The notes under the pieces: model-generated | The model's database searches: none | Seen by the model: only the letters and a program-made list of their open reading frames with translations | What the model was told of the DNA's origin: nothing | Shown: piece after piece, positions 1 to 11,371 of the stretch | Position numbering within the stretch: the first letter of the stretch is position 1 | Layout: each line of letters opens with the position of its first letter | Translations under genes and position numbers: made by a program | Assembly: GCA_027563935.2 (NCBI GenBank) | Contig: CM050454.1 | Coordinates: forward strand, 48,202,596 to 48,266,595 | Source: Costus lasius | Taxonomy: Eukaryota > Streptophyta > Magnoliopsida > Zingiberales > Costaceae | DNA length: 64,000 nt | Direction of reading: 5' to 3'

Positions 1-884
1 CAAATGTGAACTCCACATGCAGTGTCCAACACCCATGAAATAGAAGAAGATGAAACCATGACTTCCGTCACGTATATACCTGAGCCAGAAGCAAAGCTTC
101 CCCTCTTGTCTCCTTGGAGCGCTTTACAGTCCTTTTTCCAGTGACCCAACTGGCCACAGTGGAAACATCTGTATTCCTTTGACCGCTTCACCTTTTGTTT
201 CAGAGCCTTACTGTAATTCTTGACAGGGGCCTTGCCCTTCTTCCCCTTCTTCTTGTTCCTAGAAGGAACCATTAAGACAGAGGTCGAAGGCTTTCCCTTC
301 AGAGTCTCCTCAGTAGTCAAGAGCATATTCAGCAGCTCTGCCGGAGTACAATCGATTTTGTTCATATTAAAGTTAATGATGAACGCATCGAAAGAGGGCG
401 GGAGAGACTGCAGAATAATGTCTACAGCAAGCTCCTGGTTGATGGTATGCCCCAGTTTCTCTAGAGCCTCCTTGTGCCCAATCATCTTGAGCACGTGAGC
501 TCCCACTGGGCTCCCTTCAGCCAGTTTGCTCTGAAAGAAGAGCTTTGTCAGATTATAGCGTTCCGTCCTCGCCTGTGCAGCATACAGCATCTTGAGGTTC
601 GCTATAATCTCTATAGCCGACATATCCTCATGCTGACGCTGCAGCGGTGGCGTCATAGACGCTAGCATCAGGCAAGCGACATCAATGCTATCATTGACGT
701 GCTTTTCATAAGCTTCCCGAACCGCCCTTGCGGCGTTCGGAGCGGGCTGAGGCGGTATAGCCGTCTCGAGGACATACAGTTTCCTCTCTGCCTTAAGAAC
801 AATCTTAAGGTGCCCGAACCAGTCTGAGAAGTTTGGCCCAGCAAACTTCTCCCTTTCCAGTAGGGATCGCACATTGAAGTTCAT
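1..884 (-). CDS. gag: Copia Gag (with first residues of protease), truncated by the window edge
   Basis: The frame is open for 294 codons from the ATG at 884 to base 1, with no stop. It begins MNFNVRSLLEREKF and matches the Gag of the second copy at 17642-20266 almost residue for residue, with one extra codon before the protease. Gag forms the cytoplasmic particle that packages the element RNA. The first ~220 residues are the capsid-like region. A CCHC knuckle CFHCGQLGHWKKDC lies near residue 240 and is preceded by a Lys-rich stretch. The protease begins WVLDTACG near residue 287, so its catalytic triad reads Asp-Thr-Ala where Asp-Ser/Thr-Gly is usual. The start is chosen because the equivalent ATG is conserved in both copies just after the leader. 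Whether the rest of the polyprotein is intact cannot be seen. Confidence 0.9.
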   Translation of the reverse strand, partial: MNFNVRSLLEREKFAGPNFSDWFGHLKIVLKAERKLYVLETAIPPQPAPNAARAVREAYEKHVNDSIDVACLMLASMTPPLQRQHEDMSAIEIIANLKMLYAAQARTERYNLTKLFFQSKLAEGSPVGAHVLKMIGHKEALEKLGHTINQELAVDIILQSLPPSFDAFIINFNMNKIDCTPAELLNMLLTTEETLKGKPSTSVLMVPSRNKKKGKKGKAPVKNYSKALKQKVKRSKEYRCFHCGQLGHWKKDCKALQGDKRGSFASGSGIYVTEVMVSSSSISWVLDTACGVHI

Positions 885-1075
885 GGTGTTCGTTGCTGCA
901 GGAATCTACAACAATGCAAGAACAGCAAGGTCAGTATCAATGTTAAGAATCAATCAGGACTTAAGAATGATTCTTTTTCTCACTATTTTATCAGGCCCAA
1001 AAATCCAGCAAAACAGCCCGAAAGAGTAGAACTCTTTTAGTGAGATGGGATCCAGATTTCATACTTGGTCTCCGC

Positions 1076-1418
1076 GTCCCGCTCAGGCGAGATAAGATGC
1101 ACAGAGAGTACAAGCACTAGTCTCTGGTAGGCTGTCCCAGCCAATCGCCAACCCGTGCGATTCCCCTTCATCTGGGCAATCCAGCAGACTGTGCCAACTG
1201 AGTTGGTACAACACAGTCTCTGACCCCACAGATGGCTGCCTCCATGCGCTACCATATGCGCCACATATGTAGTCTACATGGTCAAGCTAACCCGACCTAC
1301 TCCCTGGACCACCACGTGCTATGCTGAGCAACGAGAAGCGATAAATCCCTTCTCTGTAACACGCAGGTGTAATCCCGCACCGTCTGAAGATAGATGGACG
1401 TGCCCACTGAGTGGGTAC
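1076..1418 (-). other. Three-hairpin leader module of Angela-1
   Basis: In the sense (minus) direction the hairpins are CCCAC-TCA-GTGGG (1400-1418), CCAAC-TCA-GTTGG (1191-1209) and TCTCGC-CTGA-GCGGGA (1076-1093). In each the stem is followed by an A-C mismatch; in the first two a further G-C/T-A pair extension follows. The first two differ by a compensatory C-G to A-T pair. Homologous hairpins at matching spacing occur in Copia-A (10308-10648). The role is unknown; packaging, dimerisation or translation control are possible. Confidence 0.6.
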
Positions 1419-1740
1419 AACACGGCTCCAACGATAATCAGAACAGTGAGGTTTCGCGTCAGAAGGCATACGAGCTTGATATTTTAGCGTTGGATTTTAA
1501 CGGTCTTTTATCTTCTTCACTATCATGCAATTCCTATGGTGATAGCAGAAGATAAATAAATCATGCTGTTCTACTTATTTACACAATAAAAGAAAGCATG
1601 GATCTTATGTGGTAAAAGCCCATAGCCTAAGTAAGACCTTAATCAACTTAAGTCTTCACTTGCTTTTCTTCATGGGTCTTTTCACTGCTCATCTGGCACA
1701 AACCAGGGCCCAAGCGCCATTTGCAGCTGAGGTGCGCCCA

Positions 1741-1812
1741 CCAGGAATATGCGCCTGGTGCCAGAGTCGAACCCTGGACCTCCCACCTGGTCTAGCCACT
1801 GCTGCATGCGCC
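1741..1812 (-). other. tRNA-like segment in the leader (T-arm and A-box resemblance)
   Basis: The minus strand reads CCAGGGTTCGACTCTGG at 1777-1761, a 6-bp stem with a T-loop-like TTCGA and a good match to a pol III B box. A partial A-box-like TGGCTAGACCAGG lies just upstream. There is no complete cloverleaf, so this is not a tRNA gene. It could be a fossil tRNA-derived segment or a structured part of the leader. Confidence 0.4.
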
Positions 1813-2692
1813 TCTGCCATGTGTGCTTTGAGCTCTTGTCTGATTAACTTACAAATTAATCTATCTAGACAAGATTGACACGCAGGTCAATTACACTTTA
1901 TAAATTAAATACAATGTGATACGCAGATCACAATAATTAATTTACAACTTTAATTTCCAAGCACGCAGGCCCCAGCACAGCACACATTTAACATGGGCAG
2001 CCCACATAAGAATAAATAAACATACATAGGCATCAATCAATCAACATGTGATCCATTACAAAGAAAATAAACTTTTGAAAACCCATTGGCATCAATTTTA
2101 ATTTTCTTATCTGCCCTACAACCTTACAACGGTCCATTGATAGGGATCCACTCATCATGTCTAGTTAGATCCATGCCCTTGCATGCACCAAGTCCTAACT
2201 GACTTGAGTCGACCCAATGGTCAACCATGCATGCGCCAAGGGCTGAACAACCAACACGAGTTTTGGCAAGCGGGTGTGACCCCGGGCCTAACTCATGTGT
2301 GTTCTATGGTTGTCTCAACCAGACCTCGCTACACGCCTGTGATGCAATCGACCTATAGCCACCTCGTGCTTGCGCACAGGTGCTATCTGGTCGATCCATC
2401 TAGGCTGTCAGATGGTCTGATCAGACTAATTTGATCTAAACTAGATGATGCTTTCAACCCCATCAACCCGTCTAAGGGATTATAGTAGGCGCATTAGATC
2501 TAATGGGGCGCGCAAGATTAGTTTTCTTTACAAAAACACAACATGCGCCTATACATGCGCCAAAGAGTAATTAAACATGATAATATTTTCGCATCATGAA
2601 CTTTCGCATGTAGAAATCATAGATCTAAGCATGAGAGCAAACTTGGATCACACAAAGTATCAAGCAATCATATGAAGCAAAAGATAACATGC

Positions 2693-2704
2693 GCTCTGAT
2701 ACCA
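2693..2704 (-). other. Primer binding site, initiator Met tRNA
   Basis: The minus strand reads TGGTATCAGAGC, the standard complement of the 3' end of plant initiator-Met tRNA, two bases from the LTR end. Confidence 0.95.
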
Positions 2705-2706
2705 AA

Positions 2707-4390
2707 TGCAGGACCCCTTTCGAGAGGGGGGCGAAACCCTAAGACATGCGTATATGAAAAGCATGGCGGAATCAAGGGCTTCAAGGACCGCAAATAGAAG
2801 CATATGATCAACTTAAGGTATTGTTTAGATCTAAGGAGATCATACCATAGCCATGAGCAAGGATGGCGACTTGGAAGTAGAGAACAAATCTGATCTCCTC
2901 CAAAGACACGCACACAAGATGAGTGATCGCCCACTTCCTTGGCGCTACTTGTGCTAGCAAGGCTCCAAGGCTTTCTTCACGAATGGAAGGGAATGATGAA
3001 CTCTCACTCGGCCGATCCTTCTTGTCGTCGACCTACACCACGCAAGAGAGTGTGTCGTCGAGAGCCAAGGGAAGACAAGAGTTAGAGAAGCGTTTTCACG
3101 AACGTGGGGACGTTCACCACTTTGGAAACCGAATTCCAAAAATAGCAAAGCTTCAATGCATGCGTTATGCGTTCACATGAAATGAACCAAACGCATATCT
3201 CTTCTCCCATATGAACCATGCGCTCACATATGAGCCGGTTCAATGTATTTGGTTCAATGACCAAACCAAATCAGCCCAAGCATTGGTCAAGATAAAATCA
3301 AACCCTAAGGTTCAAGATCTGACCGTTCATCTCCTGATGCTCCTGATCTCATTGATCTAGCATCAACTCTCTCGATCTAAGCTTACCGATCTCAAGCCCT
3401 AACCAATCAAACATGATCAGACCAGATCTCACTTACAATCAGAGATTAAATCCCTTTAAACTGAACCGAAATAATTCAGTCCACTCGATCTGACTTAAGT
3501 AAGCCATATCATCAAATTGTGCGACCCTAAGGGTTTCCTTTAAATGTCGGTAACGATAACTCACGTTATCACGATCAGTGAGGGGTATCTAGCAACACAT
3601 CACTGTCTCCCGATATAAAGGAAAGAGTCTTCCAAGACTACACCCAAACCACAGCACAAGTGTGAATCCACTTCACCAGGCATGCAAATATCCTTTGCCA
3701 CTGGATGTTCTTATTGGACAAGCGTGTCAAGCTTGTAGCTCCAATATGATGAGCATGATTAGATCAGATGAACATAGTCACCTGGGTATGGCCATACACT
3801 ATTCTCAATCATCTCATCCAGGGGGCCCCTTTAGAACATCACACTCCTTAAACAAGGAGACGGCAATCCTATGTCTATCACTAGTGCCCTAACCTGACTC
3901 AAGCTCACCATCCAAGATAGTCTATAATCATTATGTTTCAAATGATATTGAACTACCTCAAAACAATGACAATCATCATTTAGAAACACAAGTGATCTCA
4001 AGTCAGAGGACATGTGCCACTTGTTGCAAACAAGGATTATTCACATTGTGACAAGCAATTGAATATCCAAGTAGGGTCTGTCCAGTACATCCAATGTACC
4101 CATGAGTCTACATCTTATTCCATGCTCGAAGCATCCTATAAGATTAGAACACACATTAGTCTTAACCATATCAAGGCTGTCTCATGTTCACCAAGATATC
4201 TCGACTAAGGACTTAACTGCATGTCAGCCTAGCTGAACAGTACTGAGACATTATTCAGAAGTACACTTATTGCAGCAGACAATGTAACAAACTGAATAAC
4301 AACCATGCCTTTATAAACATAAGAGTTTATTACATGATACTGATACATTCCCAAGGCCTCAAACATTAGCCTTAAGGGCATACCCCAACA
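2707..4390 (-). repeat. 5' LTR of Angela-1 (1684 bp)
   Basis: It runs from TGCAGGACCCC next to the primer site to CATACCCCAACA and is bounded by TG/CA. It aligns with the 1673-bp LTRs of Angela-2 but is clearly diverged, so the two insertions are different subfamily members. Sense features: a TATA-like box (3612-3621), the 28-nt core (3577-3604), and a hairpin GATAAC-GTGA-GTTATC (3555-3570). Short frames in it are LTR sequence, not genes. Confidence 0.9.
3555..3621 (-). promoter_or_regulatory. Predicted core promoter region of Angela-1 LTR
   Basis: In the sense direction CCTTTATATC (3621-3612) is a TATA-like box. It is followed by the conserved 28-nt core at 3604-3577 and a GNRA-loop hairpin at 3570-3555. 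RNA start is expected inside the 28-nt core from normal TATA spacing. That is inference from position only. Confidence 0.45.
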
Positions 4391-4395
4391 AGTGT
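4391..4395. repeat. Target site duplication (right copy) of Angela-1
   Basis: AGTGT directly follows the LTR. The left copy is outside the window, but the sister LTR shows an unbroken AGTGT at 28857-28861 in the same context. Confidence 0.75.
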
Positions 4396-4720
4396 AATTT
4401 ATATTACGGCAGGGGTGTAATCTGGGCATGAATTACAGGCCGTAATAAAAATTACCCCGGGGGTGTGATTTTCAAACTTGCTCTGATTTGCATGAAAATA
4501 GATGGGCAGCTTCGTCTCGACGAGAATTCATTTGTGTGCTCAAATCTTTCAAAATTCATCAAAATTAGGCCCTTTTTACCCGAAAATCATCAAAAATAAG
4601 AAATGGTGTAAATTCCGCAATATTTGACAAATAAGGCTTAAAAACAAGCAAAAGAGCATGAATATGACACAAAAGACCTATCAAATGGCACAAAATTTAC
4701 TATAAATTTTTGTGTCATCA
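4391..4720 (-). repeat. 3' LTR of Athila-3, terminal 330 bp
   Basis: It aligns with 28857-29189 of the 5' LTR and ends GTGTCATCA. The remaining ~1.48 kb of this LTR must lie left of Angela-1, outside the window. It holds dyad motifs built on TTACGG/CCGTAA. Confidence 0.8.
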
Positions 4721-5830
4721 AATTCATAAGGATCAAACTTTGCTTGTCCTCAAGAAAATAAATAATGAACAATGCTTAGTATGAAAAATATGCTCTTTTA
4801 TGAAAAATAAATTTCTAAAATATAACCACTCATGAAATATTCTACCAACTGTTACACAAAATTTTAGATAAATACACTATCCTCCGAATTTAATCTTTAA
4901 GATTCACAACTTTGATCAAATAAAATTTCGCAATTCGCATAAAAAGATTCAGTTTAAATCTATCATACCTTTGTTTACAGGAATAAGATATCCAAAATCT
5001 TTTTCCACTCAAAATATTTCTTTCTCCTTTTTTTTTATTTATTTTTACATAATCAACCCATGTCTTCGGTACCACTGCCAATTTTACGCAGTGCCAAGTA
5101 GAGGAGTCTCTGGATCATGGATTCTTTCTTCCCAACAAGTAGTAAAATAAACTAAACATCAACTAGGTTAATCAATTGACATCAATTCAAAAATTACACT
5201 CATATGCTCATTTTATTCAAGAAAGATGTTTCACTCTTAGATTGCATTCATCAAACAACATACCTACCCACGATCATATGCATCAATCAATGAAGGATTT
5301 CAACAAGTAGATATATATTGAAGAAATAAATTCAGCATAATAGGTATATTTCCATTCATAGGCATTGACATGCATAAATATTCATCATCAATATTTAATC
5401 CACACACCTCTCGTCACATGGATTCAAGAAAATTTAAACATAAAAAATGTCAATATCAATGCAAAAGGTGTGAAACATCAAACTCATACAATCATAGTCA
5501 AAAGTGTACAAAATGATAGATTCAAGCAATGACATCGAATAGCAATCTCAGTAAGTGAAACAATCATAGCAAATAGCAAAACAAATCAAGTAGTAATGCC
5601 ATACAATCATATCGAATAAGATGAATAGATAGTGCAAACGATACTCACACAACCAAATAGCAAGTTCAATCCTTGTTCGTGGTGTAGCATCGGGTTAGGT
5701 GCTAGTAAACCATCCTCAAAGATGCGCCGTATGAAAATTTTACCTGCATAATTTTTAGATACATATGGCTCAGACCAAAAATAGTATCTTACTTAAGCAA
5801 AAAAATTAATATTTTTCTCAAAAGGTAATC
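4721..5830 (-). other. Athila 3' noncoding region
   Basis: AT-rich, no coding frame. It aligns with 34456-35500 of Athila-2, with shared blocks such as GCTTGTCCTCAAG next to the LTR, the TTCGGTACCACTGC segment and the AACTAGGTTRATBAATTGA-like segment near 5160-5180. This is the stretch between the end of integrase and the 3' LTR in Athila elements. No env-like frame is seen. Confidence 0.7.
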
Positions 5831-6840
5831 AATGATATCATCGGAGGTCCAAGAGTGTGCCGGTGGAAAGAGCTGATGCAGGCGAGAAGCAGAGGTGGAA
5901 TAGATGCTAGTTGAAGAGCTGCTAGCAATGAAGATGATGGTGTCGACACTAGAGTGATGATGAGTAGCCTCTAGTGGCCTGCTAGAGCCTACAGTCGTGG
6001 TGGCAAAGTTGTCGGCCGGTGGGTGCGAGAGATAGCACTACAAAAAAAAAATCAGTCACTAATGAAGATTCTGCTACAAAAATCAATGGAAACAGAGGCA
6101 AAAGAAGAAGTAAGAGGCTGCTAGTGGTAGAATCCAGTGTCGACGGCTGGAAACAGTGGCGTCAAAGGCAGATGCAGTGGTGGTGGCTGGGCTACAGCTT
6201 ATTGTGGCAATTTGAAGACAAGGACCTGCTAATGTTGATGGAAAGCAGTGCAGCCTACTGATTCAGTTACGAAAAGTAGCTATACCCAAGAATAAGATTT
6301 AATGATCCATGAAGAAAATAGACAGAACCATGTAGTAGAATAAAACTTTTTCTTTCCGGGCGTATGAAAATTAAAGGATCAGTATCTTTCAGGAATTTAG
6401 GGGATTAACAGAAAGAGGGCTAATCAGATTGCAAAATTAAAAACTGCTGCAGAAGTTAATCAGTTACCAAAAGTTGCCATGCTTCCTAGAATGTTCAGAA
6501 AATATTTTAATGAAAACAACTAATCCACAGAGTAGAATGAAACATGTTCTCTATATTCCATTTGAAAGATCAGGGTTACAACTTAATAAAGCATCTTAAA
6601 TATTTGCAGCAAAAACGCTAATCAGATTAGTCAAATTAAAATCTGCTGCATAAATTAATCAGTTACCAAAAGATGCTAGGTGTTATACAAGTATCCATGG
6701 ACTTTAAAATTCAATAAAAATATCCAAATAATAGTAAAAGATGCGTAATTCCAAACTGTGCCAAAGATCAAAAGTTTTACCAGTCCACTTTCTTAAAATC
6801 ACTTCAAGAATACACATAATCAGATAAGCAAAATGCATAA
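5831..6840. other. Unassigned internal segment of Athila-3
   Basis: From 5831 to about 6290 the plus strand is G/A-rich and unlike the AT-rich sequence around it. From 6290 to 6840 it is AT-rich with near-repeats of a block containing AATCAGATT and CAGTTACCAAAAG. A possible 80-codon plus-strand frame at 6019-6261 is low complexity and has no recognisable family. I see no other copy of this part in the window. It may be lineage-specific retroelement sequence or captured host DNA. Confidence 0.4.
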
Positions 6841-7054
6841 TTTTTTAAATTACGGGTGTAAAAATCATTACGGCAGTGCCGTAATATACACAAAATTCTC
6901 AGGTCAGAAATATATTGGAATTACGACATCGCAAAAAAAATTACGGCACTGCCGTATTGTTCACAAAAATCTAAAGACTCTCAAATCGAAAATCACTAAA
7001 AAATATGGCACGTGAAAATTATTACGGCCCTGCCGTAAATGCCATAAAACTTTC
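6841..7054. repeat. Dyad-motif array, left part
   Basis: Three full dyads of the form TTACGGCAGTGCCGTAA or close variants lie here, with half sites between them. The array continues at 25428-25560 on the other side of the Copia-A insertion. Confidence 0.7.
7050..7054. repeat. Target site duplication of Copia-A (left copy)
   Basis: CTTTC precedes TGTTGGTG here and follows CCCTAACA at 25423-25427, giving a perfect 5-bp duplication around the 18.4-kb compound insertion. Confidence 0.92.
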
Positions 7055-9301
7055 TGTTGGTGTATATGCCCTAAAGACCAATGTATGGACATGGTCAGGC
7101 ATTGGTTGAATGTAGTTTGATAGAACTATTACTCTTTATATAGGCATGGTCGTTATTATGCAGACTTCTCTACCTGCGTTGATGTATTGAGTTGCATAAA
7201 TAATGTCCCAGGAGTTTGGATTGGATCCATTCTCATAAGCTATCCCCAGACAAGGTACCTTAGCAGATATGGGACAGCTTTGGTACATGTGAGACTGGTG
7301 TATGGGCTGGTTACGTGCGGGGCACAGTAACGCAGACATACAGGTGCATTGGATGCACTGGAGTGATCCACTGTGAGGATTGACTTGTCTAGTCAACAAG
7401 TCAATCTCACATGCAAGAGGTTTGCATTGATCCTTAGACTTGAGGTATTCATGTCTAGATTTGATGATGGGTATGCTTTAATACAGTCTTACGTCTCTCC
7501 GTAACTGGGAGATCAAAATGACTGTCATTGGGCATGTCATAAGTCATGTAGAGACATGAATGACCAATAGTAGGATTTGCCCCTTCCTTATTGGAAGCAT
7601 GATATCCACTCGGGGCGCCCCACCTTATTGGTGCATGACAGGAAAGTGTGGCCACACTTGTTGAGTCATGACCAATGCATTGGATAATAAACTTAAGACT
7701 AATCCAATGGCAGGATATCAGCTTAGGCAAAGGGATCTGTAATGCAAAAGGAATCCTCGTTGTTTGTTAGGAGTTGTTGCCATAATGACTTAAGTCCTAT
7801 GACATGGGTAGTAGTGATGTGTTGCTAGATACCCCTCACTATTTATGATGTTTACATCATTGCCATCGTCATATGGATACTACGGGGTCACACGCAATAG
7901 ACTCTTGACGTTGCTTTATTCAGAAGCCTTAGGATCAAGTTATTGGATAACTTGGATCCATTTGGAAGATTTCATCAGCACCAATGGGCCTGATGAGTTG
8001 GAAGAAAGTTATTGGAGCCAAACTTCATTTTTGGCAGGTTGACCCGAAATTGACCTAGATTGGTCATATTTGGATTAGGGTTGCATTGGATTAGATCCAA
8101 TGGCTTAATCAACCCACGCTATGAAGTTTGGGCTAGCTCATTATCCAATGAGGCCCAATAATTAGTTGTCATGAAGAGGAATTGGCTTAAAAGGGTATAA
8201 TGGGGAGAATTCTCACCCCATTGGCGCCTAGGGGCATAATGGGGTGAGGGAGGCGCCTTTGCTTCATTATGGAAGTAAAGGGCGCCTAGCCCTTCTTCCT
8301 TGGATGGAATACTTGCCTCTAAGGTAAGTCTTGGGGCTGATATGGCTTGAGAACTTTTATGGGAAGTTCCTAGGCGCATATGGACATAGGGAAGAAGTAT
8401 ATGGTAATGTCTTGGAGACTTACCTTACCTCAAACCCTAGTTTCTCCCAAAACCCTTACCCTAGCCGAAACTCCTCATGCATGTTGCGCCTAGCCACTTA
8501 GCCTTTGATGGTAAGAATCCATTTGAGGCATGTCTTGGGCTGATATAGTGTTTAGACTTTTATGGAAAGGTTGAATGAGGTTTATGGTAAAGTCTTTGAG
8601 ACTTTCCTTACTTCAAGACACCTCATCCTAGCCATACACTTGGCATGATCCTAGCCCTTGCTCAAACCGCCTCTAGTCCTATTTATAGGACCCATTGTCG
8701 CCCTCTCTAGATGATGACTTCTTGGAGACGTGAACACACATAGAGGGGCGAAAGTAAGGGCAAAGGGCGACAACATCAAAGCTTGGCGCAAACTTCTTCC
8801 TTGGAGCCGCAATTTCTTCCTCTCCCTCTCTTCTTGTCGCAAGGACTCTTAGTGCTTGGTGGCATCTCCTTGCCATAAGCTCTCTCCCTTCCTTGGCCAG
8901 AGGCGCACCTTGCTTGAAGGTGGCGCAAGCAAAGAAGAAGAAAGGAAGCAACTTGGCGGCATCATCTTCCTCCTCATCTCCTCTTGGCGCTTTCATCTTG
9001 GAGGTGGCGCAAGAGAAGTAAAGATACCCTAAGGCTTGATTCTCTTCCCGAGGCTAGCACCAAGCGTGGAAGGGAGCAACGATCAAGGAGTCGACGCGTG
9101 GATACTTGTAGAGGGCGAACACTTGGGCGCCTTCAACATGGCTTCGACGTCTAGACAAGCAAAAGAGGTACATCTCTAACACATCCTTGTGTCTTCTCTC
9201 TCGCATGGATCCTTGGGAAAGGAATGTGTTTCGGGTGTAATGCTTCTTCCGCTACGTCCTGGGACTGCAAAATTTTAAATTACACCCGGCATTCCCTAAT
9301 A
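7055..9301 (+). repeat. 5' LTR of Copia-A (2247 bp)
   Basis: It begins TGTTGGTGTATATGCCC. It ends CCCTAATA, where the other LTR has CCCTAACA, one base from the primer site. It contains the 28-nt core (7813-7840), a hairpin ATGATGT-TT-ACATCAT (7845-7860), a second TATA-like TATTTATAGG (8680-8689), and an inverted repeat CGGGTGTAA / TTACACCCG (9232-9240, 9280-9288) just before its end. Confidence 0.92.
7813..7860 (+). promoter_or_regulatory. 28-nt conserved LTR core plus hairpin
   Basis: Bases 7813-7840 are identical over 28 nt to the sense strand of the Angela LTR cores (3577-3604, 15550-15577, 22947-22974). A perfect 7-bp hairpin follows four bases later. The same segment is present in the 3' LTR of Copia-A at 23934-23961. 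The position, about 760 nt from the LTR start, fits the U3/R boundary. Confidence 0.5.
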
Positions 9302-9302
9302 G

Positions 9303-9314
9303 TGGTATCAAAGC
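9303..9314 (+). other. Primer binding site, initiator Met tRNA variant
   Basis: TGGTATCAAAGC, one mismatch (A for G) from the usual plant initiator-Met primer site, lies immediately after the LTR. Confidence 0.85.
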
Positions 9315-10828
9315 TACTTGCGAGAAACACAAGGTGTACATTTGCTTGTGTGAAAAATTTTTGGAAAATTTTTTGTTCATCCATGCGCGTTTAACCTTGA
9401 AGGCGCTTTCATCCAAACTTCTTTCATCAATTTTTATGGCCGAAATTTGGATTGTGTTTATGATGGATTTAAGACCAAAGGCGCACGTAGTTTTGTCAAG
9501 TAGGACGGGCATTGTGTCTACGGACTGGCCAGGTCTCTTGATCTGACAAAATTTCCAGCCGATAGGGTCCATGAAATCATCATGAAACTTGATCCCAATT
9601 TTAGCATAAATTTGATAAAGAGAGTGTTTTGGATGGAGTTGGTGCATAAGGGGATAAAATTTGATTATTACGGTTTTTCAAATTTTATATATGCGCCACT
9701 TGTCTCCTTCATGGGTTGATATGGTCATAGCTTGTGCCCTCCTATGTTGTGATGTGGAAGCATGTTTCCACCTGTGACGAATGCTTGTAAAATCTTTCTA
9801 CCACCTGCGTGTGGTTCTCCCCTTCTTGATGTAAAATTTTCATCTTTCCTTAGAATAGATGTAGAATTGTTTACATAAGATAGGTTAAGGTTCATCAAAG
9901 ACAACAAGGTGTCTTCTTCAACCGATATCAGAGTGGCGCCAGCTTTGGAAGCTTGGTGATGGACTTGCGGCTGAAGGAAGGACACTAGCTTTTGGCTTCT
10001 GGCATGGGCTGATTTGCTTCAGGGACTCGCAACCCTTGGATGCACAATAACATGTCACATGGCTTGTGACAAGTTATGTGTATGAAAAGGGCTAGACCAT
10101 ATCAACCAAAATAACATGCCTGTGATGGTTTATTATTTTGTCCATAGCATGCCTGTGATGTTTTTCCTTGCTGCCATAACCATAGGAAAACTGCATGCTA
10201 GAAAAGAATAAAACAAACATGCAAAACTCTCAATTCAATATCAAGTCGATAGCCTTCTAACGCGTAGCCCTCATCAAACTATCGATCGGTGGTGTTGTGA
10301 ACTATTTCCCACCCTCGTGGGACACACCCACTTATCTTTAGAAGGTGTGTGGTGACAATGATTTCCCCAGTCCAGTTTTAACCTGGGCGTGCCTTCGCAA
10401 GGAAATTTGTTGGCCCTGGCATAACGGTTAGGACCAGACTTGACTGGTTTTTCATATGTCATTGACATGATGAATTACTAGAGGCAACTGTTGAGAAGAT
10501 AGGGTTTTGTGTTGTATCCAGCCCTCGCTGGACACAAGGCGCCTAGTCTGTCTCAACTAAGAGGAATTGTGCATGACACAATTGGCTGGCATGCCTACCT
10601 AAGGAAGCATGAGACTCTCTGTGCATCTCAACTCACCCTCGTGAGTCGCGGAGACCTTATGTGAAATTAGGATCCTACTCACTCATCTCCATGTTGAGTT
10701 AGAGAGTTCTCAAATTGTTTTGGAAGTAGTGGGAGCATAGCATTTAATTTAAAGTCCTTGTTAAATGCTTTATCATTGTACTTACTTTACTTATTTGCTT
10801 ATTGTAGAAGGCATCTCCTGATCTAAGA
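9315..10828 (+). other. Untranslated leader of Copia-A
   Basis: About 1.5 kb with no convincing frame. Its last 0.6 kb aligns with the Angela leader through three hairpins (10308-10648) and the GCGGAGACC block that follows the third. Nothing further is recognised in 9315-10300. Confidence 0.7.
10308..10648 (+). other. Three-hairpin leader module of Copia-A
   Basis: Hairpins are CCCAC-CCTC-GTGGG (10308-10321), TCCAGC-CCTC-GCTGGA (10517-10532) and ACTCAC-CCTC-GTGAGT (10631-10646). All have a CCTC loop and unrelated stems that still pair. The second and third have an A-C mismatch followed by renewed pairing, as in Angela. Distances between hairpins (about 210 and 114 nt) match Angela (about 209 and 116 nt). 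Confidence 0.6.
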
Positions 10829-11371
10829 TTGAAACTTTATAAACATAAACTGGATGGGACAAATTGGACAAAATGGTTCAAGATTTTGTCCAAGATATTG
10901 GAACAAGAAAATAAGGTGCATCTTCTTGAAAGACCTCCATCCCAGCCCAGTGTATATTTCACTAATGACTGGGAGTGGAATGTCTATCTTGAACATTGTG
11001 AAGATAACGAACAGTACACTACTCTTGTCTTAGAGTGCATGACCCCAGAGGTCAAGGTTGAATGTGATGAGATGGGGATCTATGATCTAATCATACATCT
11101 CAAAGGTCTCTTCACACCATGCTCTATAGACAATGATCAGGAGAGTTCTGTTGGATCTTCAGAATGTGTGCCTGAATCTGAGAAAGACCATGGTTCTGTA
11201 TCTTCGAAGCTAATACTTCGGAAGACTGGGAATGCATGGGTATTTCGAAGAGGATTGATGGCCAAGAAGAGCATGGCAAAGAGGAAGGGATGTAATCCAT
11301 CCGCTTCAGGTATTGTGTTACCGAGGTCTTTTGTCTACTTCTTATTCATGGGTACTGGGTACCGTATGTGA
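10829..11371 (+). pseudogene. gag: Copia Gag remnant
   Basis: A frame of about 180 codons whose first ~90 residues resemble Angela-type Gag: LYKHKLDGTNWTKWFKILSK corresponds to the start of the Angela Gag, and further on come LLERPP, LVLECMTPE and IYDLIIHLKGLF. The first codon is TTG, so the original ATG is lost or changed. The tail after about residue 100 does not match Gag, and the CCHC knuckle is missing, so the protein is truncated relative to the ~270-residue Gag of Angela-2. It is unlikely to assemble particles. The position right after the leader fits gag. Confidence 0.75.

Larger units (their letters stand above)
885..2692 (-). other. Untranslated leader of Angela-1
   Basis: About 1.8 kb of noncoding RNA leader lies between the primer site and the gag ATG, a length typical of BARE1/Angela elements. 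Short frames here are not conserved in phase with the second copy. It contains three small hairpins (1076-1418) and a tRNA-like T-arm hairpin (1761-1777). The rest aligns with 20267-22073 but shows nothing else I can name. Confidence 0.8.
1..4390 (-). mobile_element. Angela-1: Ty1/Copia (Angela/BARE1-like) element, 5' half only
   Basis: Reading on the minus strand from right to left, this part holds a 5' LTR (2707-4390), an initiator-Met primer site, a long leader and the start of gag, which runs off the window at base 1. It belongs to the same family as the complete element at 14691-23760, since gag, leader and LTR align along their whole length with scattered substitutions and a few small indels. 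The right end CCCCAACA is followed by AGTGT. The uninterrupted sister LTR at 28857 shows the same AGTGT continuing into the same flank, so the element is inserted in the left LTR of Athila-3. The pol genes and the other LTR lie outside the window. Confidence 0.9.

Noticed and set aside
1741..1812. Possible tRNA gene
   Set aside because: Only a T-arm-like hairpin and a partial A box are present; acceptor and anticodon arms are missing.
6019..6261. 80-codon plus-strand frame
   Set aside because: Low complexity, Lys/Arg/Trp-rich, no homologue recognised, no second copy in the window.
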